Source of the DNA: Thamnaconus septentrionalis
Lineage: Eukaryota; Chordata; Actinopteri; Tetraodontiformes; Monacanthidae
Assembly (NCBI GenBank): GCA_009823395.1
Contig: CM020519.1
Location: 14,008,001 to 14,072,000, forward strand
DNA: 64,000 bases
Reading direction: 5' to 3'
Every line of letters begins with the position of its first letter. Position 1 is the first letter of the stretch. The notes below the pieces were generated by a model. It had not been told where the DNA came from. It was given only the letters and a program-made list of their open reading frames with translations, and ran no database searches. The translations under genes were made by a program, and so were the position numbers. Positions 57,979 to 64,000 of this stretch are shown here, one piece after another.

Positions 57979-60694
57979 AACCATCAAATAGGACTATATA
58001 TTTTTGATAGCTAGGTCCCAGTGCCTGCAGCAACACACACTTATCACCATTAAGATCCAGACCGTCTGAAATGGTTGAAGCCATCACTGCTCTTATTTAT
58101 TAGATTGATCTGTTGATCTGTCAAAGAACCAGCTTTTGTGTTGTCAAAAGTCTCCCAAAAGCAAAATCTGCCTCATCGTTTTTGCAGTGTTGTGCTGAAG
58201 GGTGGAGGGGGGGTGGGGGGGGGGGTGTTCATCTTGCATTTATACGGACATCCTGTAAACCTGGTAATTTGATGTAAGTGTATAGGGGGCACCCATGGTT
58301 AATTAATTGAGTGTCTTCTGGGGAAAAAAAGACAGGGTGGCCAGAAAAAAAAAAAAAATTAGCAAAGGTTTTCAGTTGCCCAGGAAACAGAGAGCATGAA
58401 TCTGAACAGATCCCTTCTTCAGGAGGCTTTTATTGTCTGATCTGATCGTGCTCAAGCGCTGTGCGACTCGTGCAAGTGTTTCCCGTGCATCCAAACGCTT
58501 CTTGGTTTCAAAGATCAAAAGGCCGCGCTCTGGTCAGAGTGACTTCCCGCGGTCCACCTAAAAAGGTTCTGCCCTGGTCGAGAACTAAAACCCGAGACTT
58601 TCTTGCCGCGCAGTGATCACAGTAACCACTAAACGGCAATTTCCATGTTTAACAAAAAACATTAAAATTCCAGTAAATGTAAAAATATGATTCCAGGGTA
58701 AAAAAAAAAGAAAAGAAAAGAAAATGCCAACAATGTGATTTTCAGACTGTGACAGGAATCAGGAAGTGAACTCAGCTCCCATCATCCATTGACTTAGACA
58801 GTGCTTATTTAGTATCGACATGCCCCAAAGGCAACACAAGACATTGAAAAAAAAAAGACCAACGCTTGTTTGACTGATTTGGAATATTCTGTGACTCATC
58901 TTGGATTTAAGATGGACATTTAATGGAGCAGACAACAGCACACGGTGCAGAATCGTCAGAGAGAATGATTACACATCATTTTCACCAACAGCGGACACCA
59001 CTGTACTTTTTCACGATATCGCTTTCGCCTTCTTGAGTCTGAAACTAGTATTTTTCGGGAGTTTTTTTTTTCTTCAATGTGGGTTTAGAGCTCTGACTTC
59101 TTGGCGGCGTGACGGGATTTTCAGAGACCTCATAATCATTGTGGCTTTGATTGCATTTTTAGGCAATACAAAGCACGAACAAATGCAAATTTGGACATAT
59201 GCGAATCCTCAAAAGATCTCGGTTCTGAACGGAACACTTGAAATGATATCCCCGGTAGTCCACAGGTGAGACAGAAAGAACATCAGAAAAATGAGCAGAC
59301 ACGTTTGTTCATACAAGTGCAACGTAATACGTTCCTGATATTGTCTCTGTCGTTGTGCATTACTCAACAGCTGTTTCCAGAAAATCTACTGTACCACTGG
59401 CATCTTCTAAAAAAACAAAAAAAAAACAAAAAAAAAAAACAATTGGAAATTATTGGGCTTTCATACCAGCGATGGATTTTACAGTCAGTTCTCAAATCGC
59501 TAATAAGAGTTTGTCCAGTCCAGTTGCTAAACGATTTGTGTCAGCGGAGGCGAATAAATCAACCAAATCATCGGTTCAAAGGTTTATTTTATTTTTATTT
59601 TTTATTGAAATAAGACCTCGACATGGCTGCAGTAAAAGTTAAAGAGAGAGGCAATAGAATTATTATGGGAAATGAAATGTTATACACAAAAAGCACATTA
59701 TAAGGACCATTTTTGTAAAGACGTATAGTATAAATACATAAATAGAAGACGGTCCAGGAATAAAGACATCTTCATTTCTAGAGATCAGTATATGCTTCTT
59801 TTTTTTTTTTGTTTAGGTTTTTTGTGATGGGAAGCAAAGTAATGCTTTGTATAAATTATTAATGTCTGGGGGATGTTTTTATTATTATTATTATTTTTAA
59901 ATTAACTAACTATTGAGTATACGCTCTAACCTTTGCGTAGTTGTCACTAAATAACAAAACTGCCAGAATAAATCACTGCTTCAGGTGGGATAATTATGCG
60001 GGCGAGTGGGGTGGTCCATTTGGTTTACGATGCGGGTCGTGGCGAGACGCTCGCAGTTTTTGTTTTTTTCAATCGATAATGGGCTCACGGGCGGTATTGG
60101 TTCGCTCATCGAGTGAATCACGGCTGAAACGACCCGTAATCGGACATCATGTGAAGACAACTCGAGCGCTGACATGCTCCCACGAGACCAGTAGCTCTGC
60201 GCCGCCGCCGCCGCCGCAGTAAATCCACCTGACAGCATGTGAAAACCAAGAAGCCCCCACTGTCAACTGAAACTGTATACATTTTCCTGCCCGTGTCCTA
60301 TATTCTGGATGGGTGGGCCTTAGCAACAGTGACTGAGCGGCTTCTCATGGGTCGTACCAAGCGCAGCGAGGCGGAGAGGGGTGCCTGCGCCGCGGTACGC
60401 GCGCGAGCAAATGTCCGGGTTATGCCGCTCTAATTAGTTAGGTGGAACAATCAGATCTATTCTGCCGTTGGTTCACCGTCACTGCTCTGATGTCTTGATT
60501 TGCTTTAGTGTTTTTTTACGTTCAGCTGGTCCCACTGGGACTTTGAGCTTTAACAGTGAGAGATTTATGCTTATGTACTAAAGGCTTTATAGATTAAACA
60601 TAAAAAGGTTTAAATTCTTTGTTGCTCTTGAAACCAGGCATTACACTCACTCGCGCTTTCAAGTATCGTATGTTTATATAAATGTATGTACATG

Positions 60695-60698
<4 letters not shown>
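57979..60698. other. Non-coding interval
   Basis: It contains a G-rich tract (58200-58227), a minus-strand SINE-head fragment and poly(A) runs. A 122-codon frame at 58901-59269 lacks an ATG start and recognisable homology, so I do not call it a gene. Confidence 0.6.
58540..58642 (-). mobile_element. SINE-like head fragment
   Basis: On the - strand, CCGTTTAGTGGTTACTGTGA, then GCGCGGCAAGAAAGTCTCGG and GTTCTCGACCAGGGCAGAAC resemble the tRNA-derived head also present at 23593-23705. Strongly diverged. Confidence 0.45.

Positions 60699-60748
<50 letters not shown>
60699..60748. repeat. (TG)n microsatellite
   Basis: Perfect TG run of about 50 bases, the longest in the window. Confidence 0.95.
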
Positions 60749-60750
<2 letters not shown>

Positions 60751-60775
60751 AACACATATATGTGTTACTATATAT

Positions 60776-60886
60776 GTAGGAGGGGGAGGGAGAGTGAAAG
60801 ATGCTGCAATCTTAAATGTAACCACTTGATCTTGGTCTCTTTTTTTTTCTTGAAATCTCAAAATATTACACCCTTAACTTTTAAAG
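60776..60886 (+). mobile_element. Element A copy 7, 3' end only
   Basis: GGGAGAGTGAAAGATGCTGC, AATCTTAAATGTAACCACTT and ATATTACACCCTTAACTTTT match the right third of element A. Confidence 0.7.
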
Positions 60887-60917
60887 GGGGAGAGTTCAGA
60901 AGATGCTGGAGGCTGAG

Positions 60918-61504
60918 CTGGGCTGTGTCTCAATCCAGGGTCTGCATCCTTCGAAGCATGCATTTGAAGGCCAGTTGCGCGAAGGCTTGTACCAATTCCC
61001 AAAAATCCAAAGGACGCTCCAAATGCTCCCTCGAAATGCGCCCTACTTTTAGCCGATTCGAAGGATACACCGCTACTGTCCTTCTGTATCCCAGGATGCT
61101 TTGTGTGCTTGCTGCAAAGCATCCTGGGATCCTGGGAAGTCAGCTGAAATTAGCGGCATGTACAGGCAAAGATACAACGTATAAATTTAAGTATTCAAAT
61201 TTCACGTAAAATATTACGTTTTTAACGTAGGGTTTTTACTTATTTTAACATCCAACGCCATCATTGGATGGCCAACCAATGGTTAGCTTGATGCTATAAA
61301 AACGTCACTTCCGGGGTTGGCCAGCAGGAGGGAACAACGGTGACGCAACCAGGAAATACGTCGAAGGCTAGACCGTCCCATGTGGTTACCGGGGAGGCGG
61401 GTTTGGGTTCGTCCTTCTCGGCCGGGTCCTTCGGAGGACGCTTCCTTCCGACGGAGGACGCTTCCTTCGAAGGACGCAGACCCTGAATTGAGACAACAGC
61501 CCTG
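60918..61504. mobile_element. Non-autonomous DNA element D with about 35-bp TIRs
   Basis: The left end GGGCTGTGTCTCAATCCAGG (GTCTGCATCCTTCGAAG follows) pairs with the right end, whose reverse complement is GGGCTGTTGTCTCAATTCAG (GGTCTGCGTCCTTCGAAG follows). A direct repeat GGAGGACGCTTCCTTC occurs twice near the right end, and an AGGATGCTTTG / CAAAGCATCCT hairpin lies in the middle. No transposase frame is present. Target duplications could not be matched. The CAGGGCT-like ends suggest hAT, but this is uncertain. Confidence 0.8.
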
Positions 61505-62204
61505 CTCTACAGGTGTGCAGGAAGGTGGACTCGCTTTTGGTGTGCGGTGTTGCTTTTGTTTTGCGGTCCATCCTCGAGCTCCTCTACGGCAAAAGCTAAT
61601 ACGTAGGAAAGTCTGAGCGGCCTCCTCGGCGCTGCAGCTGGAACAGTTTCTTGTAAAAAGTTGCCTCAGACACATGTAACACAGGCCAGGCATCATAATA
61701 AGTGCAAGCTGCGAAAGTGGTCATATGTCTTTTTTTTTCTTTTTCTTTTTTTTGTCTTAAGCGCCTAAGTGGGTTGCTTGTTTTTCTGTTTTTTAATAGC
61801 CACTTAAAAGGGGTCACTGCGGCGGTTGCGAACCAGGAAGACGTTTGGAGCGAACCAATCAGCCGCTCGAAGCAATAAAAACCATTAGACGCGTCCGTTT
61901 CTTGATGTATGTTGACATTTAGGAGTTAAATAGCCCAGCGTTTTGCTCGTTAATAACGCTTTTATCTAATTCATATAGAAAACCCACGTTGATTAAGGTT
62001 TCATTCACTGTAAAGGAACTGATCTCTGTTGTTTAAAAAAAATGGCTGACTTGAATAATTTTTATACGTAGAAAGAAGTTTTGGTGGCTGCTACAATTCT
62101 GCGTCTTTACCCGTCACATAAACGAAATTGTAAACGACGTGAGAGACCACATCTTCATCTAGATTTAATTAGACGGTGGGTAGTAAAAGGTGTTTGTATA
62201 TGTG

Positions 62205-62236
<32 letters not shown>

Positions 62237-63046
62237 GCACATGCGCACGCGTGTGTGTTTATTTTAATTGGCAGGATACTCCAGGTCTTTAGCGTCATGT
62301 CTGCTTTTAACTGAGATTGAAGATATTGTGGAGGCATAACTGGACCCAGCTGAGGTTTTGACGTTCCGCATTATGAAGATAGATACACACCAAAAAGGCA
62401 TCTGCCTCCAATTAATTCCAGCCATAAAATAAGGCGCCCCATCCCCATTTTTAAAAGACTTATTGAGATTTATCCCCCCGCCCCCATTTTTTTTTTTGTA
62501 GCCATTCTTAAACGTGTCGTGGAGATGTATTTGCAGGATGTATACCTCCCAAGTTTTCAGTCCAGAAGCGTCATAAATGCACAACACCTATTGTTTTCCC
62601 CTTAGAAGATCCTCCAGGGAGTTAAAAGATGTAAATACTATGCAATTGCGTTCCGTAATTACATGTTTACTTTCCACGCAAGCTACTTTTCTGTTTAGCT
62701 CGTTTACATTCACCCCTTGCTTACGTGAACCTCTTGACCGGACGTCCTCGGCTTGCTTCACCTCAAGTCTCGTTTGTTTCACTTTCATTGTATGTTTTTT
62801 ATTTTTGTTAGAATGACCCACATGAGGTTCCCTGAAAGTCTTGCTTCTTTTTTTCCTACCAGCACACTATGGTGCCTTGATGATTTACATAGAATTCAGT
62901 TTTATCAGTCGTTATTGGCAGCCTCATGTGTCTTCTGTAACACAGGCCTTACAAACACTAAGCGTGATTTTTATTTTTTTTTATTGCTGTTTTAGAAAGT
63001 AGTCAGAGCATCCAGCTTTTTTTTAGGGCAATCATGGAGCAAAACT
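61505..63046. other. Non-coding interval
   Basis: AT-rich with a (CA)n microsatellite (62205-62233) and poly(T) runs. No supported gene. Confidence 0.6.
62205..62233. repeat. (CA)n microsatellite
   Basis: CA run followed by a short ATGCAC/GCGCAC purine-pyrimidine stretch. Confidence 0.95.
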
Positions 63047-63049
63047 AGT

Positions 63050-63354
63050 GATGCACCGATCCCACTTTTTTTTACAGAACAAGTAGAGTACAAGTACTTA
63101 CTTTTCAGTGGATCCCACTACCCATGCTGAGTACATAATAAGGCCATTGCATATTAGTTACTTTGATTTTTTTTTAGTTTTCCGCAGATGTTCTGTTATT
63201 TGGACAACATTCTTCGGCATGTTTTTCTGGAACATGGGGTGACTGTCTCAAGTTTCACTGCAGTAGAATTTATTGTATTGGCAAGTATTTTACAAGTACA
63301 AGTATTTAGTACCGGCATAGATACCCAATACTTGTATCGGCATCGGTGCATCCC
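63050..63354. mobile_element. Element B copy (best-defined ends, about 305 bp)
   Basis: It begins GATGCACCGATCCCAC and ends GTATCGGCATCGGTGCATCC. The termini share the inverted motif GGTGCATC/GATGCACC. The interior contains GGCATGTTTTTCTGGAACAT and AGTACAAGTATTTAGTACCG. There is no significant open frame, so this is a MITE-like element. Confidence 0.75.
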
Positions 63355-64000
63355 TCATCATAAGCTTTGATTGCTTTTATTACCATCAGACTATTCATCA
63401 ATGCAGAACGTTGAGAACCGAGCTGCTGTATTCTCACCCCATCGAAATCATCATCAAAATGCTTTTGAAGAATCAACTGCTGGTATTGAGATTTGTCTTG
63501 AACTCAAGTCAAGTCATGTATGTGTTGGCTCCACTAATTGGACGAGGATCAAGGCAGCTTTATTTCTTCTAATGTGGGAGCGTAATGTCGGAATTGAGAT
63601 GATGAGCAAAGACAGTTACACATTGTGCATATAAAACATTAAATGTAAAAACATGAATCCAAATCATCTGTAACAGCATTTATGGGAAATATGCAACACA
63701 GTGGACAGTTAAACCCAACTTTTCTCAATGCATCGTGCAAGTTTGTTCAGTAGTAGTAGTTTATTTTGGTCATACAACATACATGACGCGACGTACCTTT
63801 TTTCCACTCGACGCGACTGGCCGGCGCATTTAATCGTGGGCGAAAACCTCGGAACGATCAACCGCGAAGATCAATATTTTGCCACCTTTTCGCTGCATTG
63901 CGTTCGTGGTCTGTGTGTAAGGACTCGTGAAGAAAACCAGAATTGTTCAATCGCTCTGGAAAATATATCCTATTGTTGAGTGACTTTACGATCAGCTGCA
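63355..64000. other. Non-coding window end
   Basis: No exon, RNA gene or recognisable element is supported in the last 650 bases. CpG content rises slightly near 63785-63900. Confidence 0.6.

Noticed and set aside
57979..59700. Open frames including a 122-codon one at 58901-59269
   Set aside because: It starts at TTG rather than ATG, has no recognised domain, no splice-site framing and ordinary intergenic composition.

Overview
The window is vertebrate nuclear DNA, most likely from a teleost fish. It has small, well-spliced exons separated by kilobase-scale introns, GT-AG junctions, CpG-rich promoter-like islands, many CA/TG microsatellites, and a dense load of transposon debris (Tc1, hAT-type, L2-type and short non-autonomous elements). 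Most open frames outside the exons listed here are chance frames. No operon, prokaryotic gene, CRISPR array, tRNA or rRNA was seen.

Two genes are firmly supported. The first 37 kb hold the last eight coding exons of fam184a on the + strand (3119 to 37063). Their junctions are phase-compatible throughout and sum to 1167 nt, giving 388 codons plus stop. The product is the C-terminal part of a long coiled-coil protein, including a very conserved segment (KFYQLELVNRETNFNKVFN) and the conserved C-terminus (RQEWFAQYFSF). The upstream exons lie outside the window. About 1.9 kb downstream, also on +, is the complete two-exon ptrhd1 gene (38996 to 40548), which encodes a 126-residue protein of the PTH2-like peptidyl-tRNA hydrolase family.

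From about 43.6 kb to the end I found no recognisable protein-coding gene. There are three CpG-rich, promoter-like stretches (43.6-44.4, 48.95-49.2 and 49.6-50.45 kb), a strong splice donor at 44414, a TATA-plus-ATG-plus-donor arrangement at 49779-49886, and an exon-like segment at 53390-53614. I read these tentatively as the 5' end of a + strand gene whose main exons lie beyond the window. Its identity is not visible. Two further CpG-rich islands sit inside fam184a introns (12.6-13.3 and 15.8-16.1 kb); the second carries a consensus TATA box.

The most informative structures are in the repeats. They include a 229-bp hAT-type element with an exact 8-bp target duplication, inserted in one unit of a tandem duplication whose other unit preserves the empty site. 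There is also a perfect 45-bp-arm palindrome at 2268-2360, a fold-back element with about 150-bp arms at 47416-47936, a Tc1 remnant carrying an antisense L2-type reverse-transcriptase fragment, and at least seven copies of one short element with inverted ends (here 'element A'). A second family ('element B', ends GATGCACCGAT) occurs four times. I found nothing I would call a new biological system; the candidates worth checking are listed as findings.
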